In this document: piece by piece, positions 1-7,985 of the stretch
Numbering within the stretch: the stretch's first letter is position 1
Layout of the letters: the number at the start of each line of letters is the position of its first letter
Assembly (NCBI GenBank): GCA_002364755.1
Contig: DEZI01000002.1
Location: forward strand, 114,585-178,584
DNA length: 64,000 nt
From: Stenotrophomonas maltophilia
GTDB lineage: Bacteria; Pseudomonadota; Gammaproteobacteria; Xanthomonadales; Xanthomonadaceae
Direction of reading: 5' to 3'
The notes under the pieces: model-generated
The model's input: only the letters and a program-made list of their open reading frames with translations
Databases searched by the model: none
Told to the model about the DNA's origin: nothing
Program-made: the position numbers and the translations under genes

Positions 1-439
1 GTGATTCGGCGGCGTTGCCGTGCTGGCACAGCCAGGCACCGTAATTGTTGAGGACGTCAACGCGCTGCGGCGCCAGTTCGGCGGCGCGGCGGAAACCCTC
101 GCCTGCCTGCTGCGTGCGGCCGCGACGGTCGTCGATGCCGGCCATCAGCATCACCCCGTCCACGCCCTTGGGCCTGAGCTTGATGGCCTGGCGCACCTTG
201 CGCTCGGCCTCGTCCAGGTTGCCCACCTGCATGTCGCGGGCTGCCAGCGCGAGCTGGTCCTGGTAACGGAATTCGTCGCGGACGCCCGGCGCATCGCGCA
301 CGTGGCGTTCCGGGGCGATATCACCACTGCGGGTGTATTCCTCGGGGAGGTGCGACTTGGTGGTCTTGCTGCAGCTACTGGCCAAAACGGCCAGCACCCC
401 TGCAATCAGGACTGGCCAGAGCCGGTCACGCGGCCGCAT
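1..439 (-). CDS. pilW: Type IV pilus biogenesis lipoprotein PilW/PilF (3' part outside window)
   Basis: Outer-membrane pilotin-type lipoprotein needed for PilQ secretin assembly and stable type IV pili. The visible 146 residues start at an ATG at 439 and show a basic n-region, a hydrophobic stretch and a lipobox (LASSC, Cys about residue 23). TPR-like helices follow, with a repeat of the form A-x-x-D-M-x-x-G-N-x-x-E-A-E and a second repeat near residue 105. The gene overlaps the end of rlmN by 14 nt, so the two are probably translationally coupled. The order ndk-rlmN-pilW is usual in xanthomonads. The reading frame is open to the window edge, so only the N-terminal part is present here. Confidence 0.85.
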   Translation of the reverse strand, partial: MRPRDRLWPVLIAGVLAVLASSCSKTTKSHLPEEYTRSGDIAPERHVRDAPGVRDEFRYQDQLALAARDMQVGNLDEAERKVRQAIKLRPKGVDGVMLMAGIDDRRGRTQQAGEGFRRAAELAPQRVDVLNNYGAWLCQHGNAAES

Positions 440-1631
440 CGCTCCCCTTCCCTGCCTGCAACGTCTTGTTGAATTCCGCCTGGCGGCGGGTGCGGTCCAT
501 CACCTGGCCCTTGAGCTGGCCACAGGCGGCGTCGATGTCGTCGCCACGGGTGCGCCGGACCATCGTCAGCACGTTGCTGTCGAGCAGGATCTTCTGGAAG
601 GCGCGGATGTGCGCTTCTTCAGAACGCTCGTAGCGGGTGCCCGGGAACGGGTTGAACGGGATCAGGTTGACCTTGCCCGAATCCTTGGCCTGCACCGCGT
701 TGTCGAACTGCCGCATCAGGCGGGCCAGCTCGCGGGCATGCTCGGGCTTGTCGTTGATGCCCTTCATCAGGGTGTATTCGAAGGTGACCGATTCGCGGCG
801 CTTGTTGGCGCGCAGGTAGCGCGCGCACGAGGCCATCAGCTCGGCGATCGGGTACTTCTTGTTGAGCGGCACCAGCGTCTCGCGCAGCGCATCGTTCGGC
901 GCGTGCAGCGACACCGCCAGCGACACGTCGCTTTCGGTGGACAGGCGGTCGATCTGCGGCACCAGGCCGGAGGTCGACAGGGTCACGCGCTTGTTGGCCA
1001 GGCCGTAGCCCAGGTCGTCGCGCATCACGCTCATGGCGCGCACGACGTTGTCGAAATTCATCAGCGGCTCGCCCATGCCCATCATCACCACGTTGGTGAG
1101 GCGGCGCATCTGGTGCGGCACGTTGCCCAGATGGCGTGCGGCAACCCACACCTGGCCGATGATCTCGGCGGTGGTCAGGTTGCGGTTGAAGCCCTGGGTG
1201 GCGGTGGAGCAGAACGTGCAGTTCAGGCCGCAACCGACCTGCGAGGACACGCACAGCGTGCCGCGGGTCTTGTCGGGGATGTACACGGTCTCGATGGCGT
1301 TCTTGCCATCAACGCCCATCGCCAGCAGCCACTTGTGGGTGCCGTCTGCGGAGGGCTTGTCGAACACGATGTTCGGAACCAGCACCTCGGCATGGGCCTG
1401 CAGCTTGGCGCGCAGGACCTTGCCGAGGTCGGTCATTTCATCGAAATCGGTGACGTAGCGATGATGGATCCACTTCATCACCTGATGGGCACGGAACTTC
1501 TTCTCGCCGAGAACCTCGACGAAGAACTTCTCCAGGCCCGCGCGATCGAGGTCGAGCAGGTTCTGCTTGCCAGCCGTGGGTGCCGACTTCGGCAGCGGCT
1601 GGATGGCGGGGGACTGTACGACCTCGTTCAC
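426..1631 (-). CDS. rlmN: 23S rRNA (A2503-C2)/tRNA (A37-C2) methyltransferase RlmN
   Basis: Radical-SAM enzyme that methylates C2 of A2503 in 23S rRNA and A37 in some tRNAs. The [4Fe-4S] motif C-x3-C-x2-C is visible (GCGLNCTFC), as are GMGEPLMN and the C-terminal catalytic Cys region (DAACGQL). I use the GTG at 1631, giving 401 residues starting (M)NEVVQ, because it has a purine-rich site (GAGAG) directly after the ndk stop and gives the usual family length. The longer frame to 1733 would run into ndk in another frame. The gene lies 10 nt downstream of ndk and is probably cotranscribed with it. Confidence 0.92.
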   Translation of the reverse strand: MNEVVQSPAIQPLPKSAPTAGKQNLLDLDRAGLEKFFVEVLGEKKFRAHQVMKWIHHRYVTDFDEMTDLGKVLRAKLQAHAEVLVPNIVFDKPSADGTHKWLLAMGVDGKNAIETVYIPDKTRGTLCVSSQVGCGLNCTFCSTATQGFNRNLTTAEIIGQVWVAARHLGNVPHQMRRLTNVVMMGMGEPLMNFDNVVRAMSVMRDDLGYGLANKRVTLSTSGLVPQIDRLSTESDVSLAVSLHAPNDALRETLVPLNKKYPIAELMASCARYLRANKRRESVTFEYTLMKGINDKPEHARELARLMRQFDNAVQAKDSGKVNLIPFNPFPGTRYERSEEAHIRAFQKILLDSNVLTMVRRTRGDDIDAACGQLKGQVMDRTRRQAEFNKTLQAGKGSDAAA

Positions 1632-1641
1632 GGCATTACTC

Positions 1642-2067
1642 TCAGCGCGAGACGACTTCGGTGGCGGCGAAGAAGTACGCGATTTCAATCGCGGCATTCT
1701 CGACCGAGTCCGAGCCGTGGGCGGCATTGGCATCGATGGATTCGGCGAAGTCGGCGCGGATGGTGCCCGCAGCGGCTTCCTTCGGGTTGGTGGCGCCCAG
1801 CAGGTCGCGGTGGGCCAGGACGGCGTTCTCGCCTTCCAGGGCCTGGATCATCACCGGGCCGGAGATCATGAACTCGACCAGCGCGTTGAAGAACGGACGC
1901 TCGCGGTGCACGGCGTAGAAGCCTTCGGCTTCCCGACGCGACAGCTGCTTGTACTTGGCGGCCACGACCTTCAGGCCGGCCTTCTCGAAGCGGGCGTAGA
2001 TTTCGCCGATGACGTTCTTGGCAACGGCGTCCGGCTTGATGATCGAAAGGGTGCGCTCCAGCGCCAT
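1642..2067 (-). CDS. ndk: Nucleoside diphosphate kinase
   Basis: Cytoplasmic kinase that equilibrates NTP and dNTP pools through a phosphohistidine intermediate. The 141-residue protein starts MALERTLSIIKPDAV and contains the family active-site region with the catalytic His in NAAHGSDS (about residue 117). Length is normal for the family. It is the first gene of the leftward ndk-rlmN-pilW group. Its leader contains a strong hairpin followed by a T-run (see 2111-2143), which may control readthrough into the gene. Confidence 0.96.
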   Translation of the reverse strand: MALERTLSIIKPDAVAKNVIGEIYARFEKAGLKVVAAKYKQLSRREAEGFYAVHRERPFFNALVEFMISGPVMIQALEGENAVLAHRDLLGATNPKEAAAGTIRADFAESIDANAAHGSDSVENAAIEIAYFFAATEVVSR

Positions 2068-2110
2068 GGGATGTCTCCAATGGATTCGGGCCGCTGATGG
2101 CCCGAAGGGT

Positions 2111-2143
2111 AACAAAAAAAAAGCCGCGTCGAAACGCGGGCTT
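2111..2143 (-). terminator. Intrinsic terminator or attenuator in the ndk leader
   Basis: On the minus strand a GC stem closed by a TTCG loop (CGCGT-TTCG-ACGCG core) is followed by nine T residues, the form of a strong Rho-independent terminator. It lies about 44 nt upstream of the ndk start in the direction of ndk transcription, and no minus-strand gene lies above it. It could therefore be an attenuator of ndk or the end of a short untranslated RNA. Confidence 0.6.
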
Positions 2144-2189
2144 AGCCTGATAAACGTAGGCGAATTGTAAGAGATAACGCGACCGGGTG

Positions 2190-2278
2190 GTAGAGGGCCT
2201 GTGGCCCTGCTGTAGAGCCGAGCCCACGCTCGGCTGCTCTTGGGGTCCAAAGCCAGCCGAGCGTGGGCTCGGCTCTAC
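2190..2278. repeat. SMAG (GTAG-type REP) cluster
   Basis: The copy GTAGAGCCGAGCCCACGCTC at 2212-2236 is matched by its inverse at 2255-2278, so the pair forms a large inverted repeat. A further GTAG hairpin starts at 2190. This fits the SMAG family: a GTAG head and a short palindrome, found singly or as facing pairs between genes. The rest of the ndk-psrA gap (2068-2422) holds the terminator above and the psrA promoter region. Confidence 0.75.
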
Positions 2279-2360
2279 ACGGCCCGCCTCGGCCACTCCC
2301 CCGCCCATTCACCCACCTGAGCGGATTCTGACCGGTCCAACCATTTTGCTGCATTGCAAA

Positions 2361-2390
2361 ATGCCATACGCCCCCGTCTGGTCCTAGTAT
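2361..2390 (+). promoter_or_regulatory. Candidate psrA-fad promoter
   Basis: A TAGTAT -10 box (2385-2390) lies 18 bp from a weaker -35-like ATGCCA (2361-2366). The -10 runs straight into the operator palindrome, so a bound TetR protein would block polymerase. This is inferred from spacing only. Confidence 0.4.
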
Positions 2391-2406
2391 CAAACAATCG
2401 TTTGAT
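2389..2406. promoter_or_regulatory. PsrA-type operator
   Basis: ATCAAAC-AATC-GTTTGAT is an 18-bp palindrome with 7-bp arms. It fits the PsrA consensus reported in Pseudomonas ([G/C]AAAC, 2-4 nt, GTTT[G/C]). It sits between the -10 box and the regulator's start codon, which suggests autorepression and control of the fad genes behind it. It argues against the longer upstream start of the regulator, which would put the site inside the coding region. Confidence 0.75.
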
Positions 2407-2422
2407 TAAGGTCCGCCGCCCC

Positions 2423-3076
2423 ATGGCCAAGCCCGCCCACTTCTCGACCAAGGACCGGATCCTCGGCGCCGCCGAGGAGCTGTTCGCCCTGCATGGCTTC
2501 GCCGGCACCTCCCTGCGCCAGGTCACCAGCCAGGCCGACGTCAACATCGCGGCGGTCAACTACCACTTCGGCTCCAAGGAAAACCTGGTCAACGAGGTGT
2601 TCCGCCGCCGCATGGACGAGATGACCAGCGTGCGGCTGGCCCAGCTCGAGCGCGCCCGCAGCGAACATCCCGGCCAGCTGCGCCCGGTGCTGGCCGCCTT
2701 CGTCGAGCCCGCCCTGGCCATGGCCCAGGACCGGCAGAGCGGCGGCGCCTTCGTGCGGGTGATCGCCCGCGCCTACGCCGAGAAGAACGACAACCTGCGC
2801 AAGTTCCTGTCCGACCACTACGGCCACGTGCTGCGCGCGTTCGGCAAGGCCATCGCCGAGTGCGTGCCGGGCCTGAGCAAGGAGGAGCTGTACTGGCGCC
2901 TGGATTTCCTGGCCGGTTCGCTCACCTACGCCATGGCGGATTTCGGCCTGATCAAGCGACCCGCAGGTGTCACCGAAGCGGCGCATCGTGCCCATGCCGC
3001 CCATGAACTGATCCATTTCGCCGAAGCCGGGTTCCGCGCCGCCGCACGCGGCAGTGCCCTGCCCGCTTCCCCGTGA
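2423..3076 (+). CDS. psrA: TetR-family fatty-acid-responsive regulator, PsrA-like
   Basis: A 217-residue TetR protein. The N-terminal helix-turn-helix covers about residues 8-55 (ILGAAEELFALHGFAGTSLR then VNIAAVNYHFGSKENLV), and an all-helical ligand domain follows. The C-terminal half (LRKFLSDHYGHVLRAF, YWRLDFLAG) resembles Pseudomonas PsrA, which binds long-chain fatty acids and represses beta-oxidation genes and itself. The start at 2423 is chosen because it follows the operator and an AAGG site and begins MAKPAHF before the first helix. The FadN/FadA genes lie directly downstream on the same strand with no terminator between, so one fatty-acid-relieved operon is likely. Confidence 0.8.
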   Translation: MAKPAHFSTKDRILGAAEELFALHGFAGTSLRQVTSQADVNIAAVNYHFGSKENLVNEVFRRRMDEMTSVRLAQLERARSEHPGQLRPVLAAFVEPALAMAQDRQSGGAFVRVIARAYAEKNDNLRKFLSDHYGHVLRAFGKAIAECVPGLSKEELYWRLDFLAGSLTYAMADFGLIKRPAGVTEAAHRAHAAHELIHFAEAGFRAAARGSALPASP

Positions 3077-3129
3077 TTCCACCGGGTGTGACACACCCAG
3101 TAACTGCTGACCAACAAAGGCCCTACACC

Positions 3130-5502
3130 ATGTCCAATTCCCTGCTAGTCCGCCGCGCCGCCGTGCTGGGTGCCGGCGTCATGGGTGCCCAGATCGCCGC
3201 CCACCTCACCAACGCTGGCGTCGACACTGTGCTGTTCGACCTGCCCGCCAAGGAAGGTCCGGCCGATGGCATCGTGCTGAAGGCGATCGCCAACCTGGGC
3301 AAGCTGAGCCCGGCGCCGCTGGCCAGCAAGTCGCTGGCTGAAGCCATCACCCCGGCGAATTATGAGTCGGGCCTGGACCAGCTGAAGGACTGCGACCTGA
3401 TCATCGAGGCCATCGCCGAGCGCATGGACTGGAAGCAGGACCTGTACAAGAAGATCGCCCCGTTCGTGGCCGACCACGCGGTGCTGGCGTCCAATACCTC
3501 GGGCCTGGGCATCAACAAGCTGGCCGACGTGCTGCCGGAGCAGCTGCGCCACCGCTTCTGCGGCGTGCACTTCTTCAACCCGCCGCGCTACATGCACCTG
3601 GCCGAGCTGATCCCGGCCACCACCACCGACGCCGCCGTGCTGGAAGGCCTGGAAGCATTCCTGGTCACCACCCTGGGCAAGGGCGTGGTGTACGCCAAGG
3701 ACACCCCGAACTTCATCGGCAACCGCATCGGCGTGTTCTCGATCCTGTCCACCATCCACCACACCCAGGAATTCGGCCTGGGCTTCGATGAAGTGGACGG
3801 CCTGACCGGCCCGCTGGTCGGCCGCCCGAAGTCGGCTACCTACCGTACCTCCGACGTGGTCGGCCTGGACACCATGGCCCACGTCATCAAGACCATGGGC
3901 GATACCCTGCCGAACGACCCGTGGCATGAGTTCTTCAAACCGCCGAAGTGGCTGGACGCGCTGATCGCCAAGGGTGCACTGGGCCAGAAGACCGGCGCCG
4001 GCATCTTCCGCAAGGTCGGCAAGGACATCCTCGTGCTGGACCTGGAAAAGCAGGACTACCGCCCGGCCGACCGCACCGCCGCACCGGAAGTGGTCGAGAT
4101 CCTGAAGATCAAAAACTCGGCCGAGAAGTTCGCCAAGCTGCGCGAAAGCCAGCACCCGCAGGCGCAGTTCCTGTGGGCGACCTTCCGCGACCTGTTCCAC
4201 TACAGCGCCTACCACCTGGCCGACATCGCCGAGACCGCGCGCGACGTCGACCTGGCCATCCGCTGGGGCTACGGCTGGTCGCTGGGCCCGTTCGAGACCT
4301 GGCAGGCCGCCGGCTGGAAGCAGGTCGCGCAGTGGATCGCCGATGACATCGTCGCCGGCAAGAGCATGAGCAGCGCCCCGCTGCCGGACTGGGTGTTCGA
4401 TGGCCGCGACGGCGTGCATGCCGCCGAAGGTAGCTACAGCCCGTCCCGCAACGCCAAGCTGCCGCGTTCGGCGCTGCCGGTGTACCAGCGCCAGCGCTTC
4501 CCGGATCCGCTGCTGGGCGAGAAGTTCGCGCCGGGCGAGACCGTGTTCGAGAACGACGGCCTGCGCATGTGGCACGACGGCGACGGCATCGCCGTGGTCA
4601 GCTTCAAGACCAAGATGAATACCGTCTCCGACCAGGTGCTGGACGGCCTGCAGGAATGCGTCAGCCGCGCCGAGAAGGATTTCCAGGGCCTGGTGATCTG
4701 GCAGCAGAAGGAACCCTTCTCCGCCGGTGCCGACCTGGCCGGTGCGCTCGGCCTGCTGCAGGCCGGCAAGGTCGACCAGTTCGAAGAGATGGTCGCCAAC
4801 TTCCAGCGCACCAGCCAGCGCATCAAGTACTCGCTGGTGCCGGTGGTGGCTGCCGTGCGCGGCCTGGCCCTGGGGGGCGGCTGCGAGTTCCAGATGCACA
4901 GCGCCAAGACCGTCGCCTTCCTGGAAAGCTACATCGGCCTGGTCGAGGCCGGCGTCGGCCTGCTGCCGGCCGGTGGCGGCCTGAAGGAACTGGCCGTGCG
5001 CGCCTCGCAGGCCGCAGGCCCGGGCGGTGACGTGTTCGCCGAACTGAAGAAGACCTTCGAGACCGTGGCGATGGCCAAGGTGTCCAACTCGGCGGTCAAC
5101 GCCCAGGAACTGGGCCTGCTGCGCAGCACCGACAAGGTGGTGTTCAACAGCTATGAAGCGCTGTACATCGCCAAGGCCGAAGCCCGTGCGCTGGCCGAAG
5201 CCGGCTACCGCCCGCCGCTGCCGGCACGCCGCATCCAGGTCGCCGGTGACGTGGGTATCGCCACCTTCAAGATGATGCTGGTCAACATGCTGGAAGGCCG
5301 TTTCATCAGCCCGTACGACTACGAGATCGCCGAGCGCATCGCCACCGTGCTGTGCGGCGGCAAGGTCGACCGCGGCACCCTGGTGGACGAAGAGTGGTTG
5401 CTGACCCTGGAGCGCAAGCACTTCGTCGAACTGGCCCAGCAGGAAAAGACCCAGGCCCGCATCGCGCACATGCTGAAGACCGGCAAGCCGCTGCGTAACT
5501 GA
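3130..5502 (+). CDS. fadN: 3-hydroxyacyl-CoA dehydrogenase/enoyl-CoA hydratase, FadN architecture
   Basis: Bifunctional beta-oxidation enzyme carrying out hydration and NAD-dependent oxidation of acyl-CoA. The 790 residues have the dehydrogenase first: the NAD-binding GAGVMGAQIA is at about residues 13-22, with NTSGLGI and HFFNPPRYMHL further on. The crotonase/hydratase domain is at the C-terminus (GLALGGGCEFQ, about residue 580). This is the reverse of classical FadB and matches Bacillus FadN (about 789 residues). It lies 53 nt after psrA and 99 nt before the thiolase. Many annotations would call it FadB; the domain order is the reason for preferring FadN. Confidence 0.88.
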   Translation: MSNSLLVRRAAVLGAGVMGAQIAAHLTNAGVDTVLFDLPAKEGPADGIVLKAIANLGKLSPAPLASKSLAEAITPANYESGLDQLKDCDLIIEAIAERMDWKQDLYKKIAPFVADHAVLASNTSGLGINKLADVLPEQLRHRFCGVHFFNPPRYMHLAELIPATTTDAAVLEGLEAFLVTTLGKGVVYAKDTPNFIGNRIGVFSILSTIHHTQEFGLGFDEVDGLTGPLVGRPKSATYRTSDVVGLDTMAHVIKTMGDTLPNDPWHEFFKPPKWLDALIAKGALGQKTGAGIFRKVGKDILVLDLEKQDYRPADRTAAPEVVEILKIKNSAEKFAKLRESQHPQAQFLWATFRDLFHYSAYHLADIAETARDVDLAIRWGYGWSLGPFETWQAAGWKQVAQWIADDIVAGKSMSSAPLPDWVFDGRDGVHAAEGSYSPSRNAKLPRSALPVYQRQRFPDPLLGEKFAPGETVFENDGLRMWHDGDGIAVVSFKTKMNTVSDQVLDGLQECVSRAEKDFQGLVIWQQKEPFSAGADLAGALGLLQAGKVDQFEEMVANFQRTSQRIKYSLVPVVAAVRGLALGGGCEFQMHSAKTVAFLESYIGLVEAGVGLLPAGGGLKELAVRASQAAGPGGDVFAELKKTFETVAMAKVSNSAVNAQELGLLRSTDKVVFNSYEALYIAKAEARALAEAGYRPPLPARRIQVAGDVGIATFKMMLVNMLEGRFISPYDYEIAERIATVLCGGKVDRGTLVDEEWLLTLERKHFVELAQQEKTQARIAHMLKTGKPLRN

Positions 5503-5512
5503 TTGATGGCGG

Positions 5513-5570
5513 GTGCCGGCTGCGGCCGGCACTCCTCTGCCTCTGGTAGGTGCCGACCGCTGGTCGGCAC
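5513..5570. repeat. Two hairpins, the second a GTAG (SMAG-type) element
   Basis: GTGCCGGC-TGCG-GCCGGCAC (5513-5532) is followed by GTAGGTGCCGACCGCTGGTC... (5546-5570), a GTAG-headed palindrome. Both lie in the fadN-fadA gap. They could form mRNA hairpins between the two cistrons and change their expression ratio. Confidence 0.6.
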
Positions 5571-5601
5571 ACCGGCAAAACCCATTCGAGAGATGACCGC
5601 A

Positions 5602-6810
5602 ATGACCAAGCAAATCCAGGACGCCTACATCGTCGCCGCCACCCGTACCCCGGTTGGCAAGGCGCCCAAGGGCATGTTCCGCAACACCCGCCCCGACGAC
5701 ATGCTTGCGCACGTGCTGCGCAGCGTCGTCGCCCAGGCCCCGGGCGTGGACGTCAACCGCATCGATGACGCGATCATCGGCTGTGCCATGCCGGAAGCCG
5801 AGCAGGGCATGAACGTGGCGCGCATCGGCGTGCTGCTGGCCGGCCTGCCGAACACCATCGCCGCGCAGACCGTGAACCGCTTCTGCTCCTCCGGCCTGCA
5901 GGCCGTGGCGCAGGCCGCCGACGCGATCCGCCTTGGCAATGCCGACCTGATGCTGGCCGGCGGCACCGAATCGATGTCGATGGTGCCGATGATGGGCAAC
6001 AAGATCGCGATGGCGCCGAGCGTGTTCGATAACGACCACGTGGCCATCGCCTACGGCATGGGCATCACCGCCGAGAAGGTGGCTGAAGAGTGGAAGGTCT
6101 CGCGCGAAGACCAGGACGCCTTTGCCCTCGCCTCGCACCAGAAGGCCATGGCCGCCATCCAGAGCGGCGAGTTCAAGGACGAGATCAGCCCGTACGAGAT
6201 CGTCTCGCACCTGCCGGACCTGGCCGACGGCCAGCGCATCATCACCCGCAACAAGGTTGCCGACACCGACGAAGGTCCGCGTCCGGACTCCTCGGCCGAA
6301 GGCCTGGCCAAGCTGCGCCCGGTGTTCCGCAACGGCCAGTTCGGCGGCACCGTCACCGCCGGCAACTCCTCGCAGATGAGCGACGGTGCCGGTGCGGTGC
6401 TGCTGGCCTCGGAACAGGCGATCAAGGATTACGGCCTGACCCCGCTGGCCCGTTTTGTCAGCTTCTCGGTGGCCGGCGTGCGTCCGGAAGTGATGGGCAT
6501 CGGCCCGATCGCCGCGATCCCGAAGGCACTGAAGCAGGCCGGCCTGACCCAGGACCAGCTGGACTGGATCGAGCTCAATGAAGCCTTCGCCGCGCAGTCG
6601 CTGGCGGTGATCCGCGATTGCGGCCTGGACCCGAGCAAGGTCAACCCGCTGGGCGGCGCGATCGCCCTGGGCCATCCGCTGGGTGCGACCGGCGCGATCC
6701 GTACCGCGACCCTGCTGCACGGCCTGCGTCGCCGCCAGCAGAAGTACGGCATGGTGACGATGTGCATCGGCACGGGCATGGGCGCGGCGGGTATTTTCGA
6801 GGCGCTGTAA
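5602..6810 (+). CDS. fadA: Acetyl-CoA C-acyltransferase (3-ketoacyl-CoA thiolase)
   Basis: Thiolytic last step of beta-oxidation, partner of the FadN enzyme upstream. The 402 residues carry the three thiolase signatures: the nucleophile Cys in NRFCSSGLQAVAQ (about residue 93), GGAIALGHPLGATGA, and the C-terminal CIGTGMGAAG with the second catalytic Cys. The ATG at 5602 is preferred over the ATG at 5593 because a GAGAG site sits at good distance from 5602 but touches 5593. No further fad gene follows; the next gene is convergent. Confidence 0.93.
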   Translation: MTKQIQDAYIVAATRTPVGKAPKGMFRNTRPDDMLAHVLRSVVAQAPGVDVNRIDDAIIGCAMPEAEQGMNVARIGVLLAGLPNTIAAQTVNRFCSSGLQAVAQAADAIRLGNADLMLAGGTESMSMVPMMGNKIAMAPSVFDNDHVAIAYGMGITAEKVAEEWKVSREDQDAFALASHQKAMAAIQSGEFKDEISPYEIVSHLPDLADGQRIITRNKVADTDEGPRPDSSAEGLAKLRPVFRNGQFGGTVTAGNSSQMSDGAGAVLLASEQAIKDYGLTPLARFVSFSVAGVRPEVMGIGPIAAIPKALKQAGLTQDQLDWIELNEAFAAQSLAVIRDCGLDPSKVNPLGGAIALGHPLGATGAIRTATLLHGLRRRQQKYGMVTMCIGTGMGAAGIFEAL

Positions 6811-6909
6811 GGTTCAAAGCGTTGCCAGCGGATGTGCTGGTCTGCTGTGATGCCCGGGTGGGTGAGACTGCCCGGGATGCGCGGCCTCCCGGCGGCTGAG
6901 GGGCGAGCA

Positions 6910-6933
6910 GTAGATCCACGCCATGCGTGGATG
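6910..6933. repeat. SMAG element
   Basis: A single GTAGATCCACGCCATGCGTG-type palindrome with a GTAG head, in the fadA-galU convergent gap. Confidence 0.7.
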
Positions 6934-6947
6934 CTCTTGCACCCGGG

Positions 6948-6985
6948 GTCAGAGCCCTTTGCTGCGAAAAGGGGTCCGACGCCCA
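6948..6985. repeat. Imperfect palindrome of GGGGTC type
   Basis: GGGGTCAGAGCCC faces an imperfect inverse copy (GGGGTCCGACGCC) across a short AT-containing loop. It is a palindrome distinct from the GTAG family. Seen once here; family membership was not tested. Confidence 0.4.
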
Positions 6986-6988
6986 AAG

Positions 6989-7016
6989 AAAAAGGCAGCC
7001 ATTGGCTGCCTTTTTT
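6989..7016. terminator. Bidirectional intrinsic terminator, fadA / galU
   Basis: AAAGGCAGCC-ATT-GGCTGCCTTTTTT: a perfect stem with an A-run on the left and a T-run on the right, lying between convergent fadA and galU. It should terminate both. Confidence 0.85.
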
Positions 7017-7103
7017 GCTTTTGCCTTTGCCTTTGGTTCCGCCCTTTCCGTCCGCGCCTCCCTGTATAGCCAGGGAGGCGCTGCACGGAGCACTCGAAAA
7101 CCC

Positions 7104-7985
7104 TCACTCTTCCGCCAGCATCTCCGTCAGCTTGGCGCGCGCCGGCTTCGCCAGCTTCTTGTTCTCAAGCGCGAAACGGATCGTCGCTTCAACCAGGCCC
7201 AGATGGGTGCCGCAGTCGAAACGGGTGCCCTCGAAGCGGTAGGCATCCACTTCCTCGGTCGCCAGCAGCGAAGCGATCGCATCGGTCAGCTGGATCTCGC
7301 CGCCGGCACCGGTGCCGGTGGACTCCAGCAGGTCGAAGATCTTCGGGCTCAGCACGTAACGGCCGACCACCGCCAGATCGCTCGGGGCGTCCTCCGGCTT
7401 CGGCTTCTCCACGATCTGCGAAATACGGCCCTTGCGGCCATCGAACGCCTCGGTCGCGACGATGCCGTAGCTCGCGGTGTTCTCGTGCGGCACGTCCTCC
7501 ACCGCGATCACGCTGGCACCGCTGGCCTCGTTGAGGTCGGCCATCTGCTTCAGCGCGCCGTCGCCGCGGTTCCAGATCAGGTCGTCGGGCAGCAGCACGG
7601 CGAACGGTTCGTCACCGATCACCGCCTTCGCACACAGCACCGCATGGCCCAGGCCCAGCGCTTCGGCCTGGGTCACGAAGACCGCGCGCACACCCTCGGG
7701 CAGCACGTGGCGGATCATCTCCAGCTGCTCGTGCTTGCCCGCACGCTCCAGCTTCTGCTCAAGCTCGTAGGCCTTGTCGAAGTAATCGGCAACGGCGTGC
7801 TTGTAGCGGTTGGTGATGAAGATCAGGGTGTCACAACCTGCCTCGATGGCCTCATCGACGGCATACTGGATAAGCGGACGATCGATGATCGGCAGCATTT
7901 CCTTCGGAACCGTCTTGGTTGCCGGCAAAAAGCGCGTCCCGAGCCCTGCCACTGGAAAAACAGCCTTACGAATTCGCTTGCTCAT
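7104..7985 (-). CDS. galU: UTP-glucose-1-phosphate uridylyltransferase
   Basis: Makes UDP-glucose from UTP and glucose-1-phosphate for exopolysaccharide, LPS and trehalose pathways. The 293 residues start MSKRIRKAVFPVAGLGTRFLP, containing the nucleotide-binding G-x-G-T-R-F-L-P, then KEMLPIIDRPLIQYAV and the VEKP motif. Length is normal. It directly follows the sugar-nucleotide dehydratase gene (no gap), so it is the last gene of the leftward polysaccharide-related run and ends at the bidirectional terminator. Confidence 0.95.
   Translation of the reverse strand: MSKRIRKAVFPVAGLGTRFLPATKTVPKEMLPIIDRPLIQYAVDEAIEAGCDTLIFITNRYKHAVADYFDKAYELEQKLERAGKHEQLEMIRHVLPEGVRAVFVTQAEALGLGHAVLCAKAVIGDEPFAVLLPDDLIWNRGDGALKQMADLNEASGASVIAVEDVPHENTASYGIVATEAFDGRKGRISQIVEKPKPEDAPSDLAVVGRYVLSPKIFDLLESTGTGAGGEIQLTDAIASLLATEEVDAYRFEGTRFDCGTHLGLVEATIRFALENKKLAKPARAKLTEMLAEE

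Noticed and set aside
2354..2422. Upstream start for the TetR regulator
   Set aside because: It would place the operator palindrome inside the coding region and add residues without the family pattern.
3145..6720. 1191-residue minus-strand open frame
   Set aside because: It is antisense to fadN and fadA, His/Arg/Gly/Gln-rich with no domain, and arises because GC-rich genes lack stops in the opposite frame.
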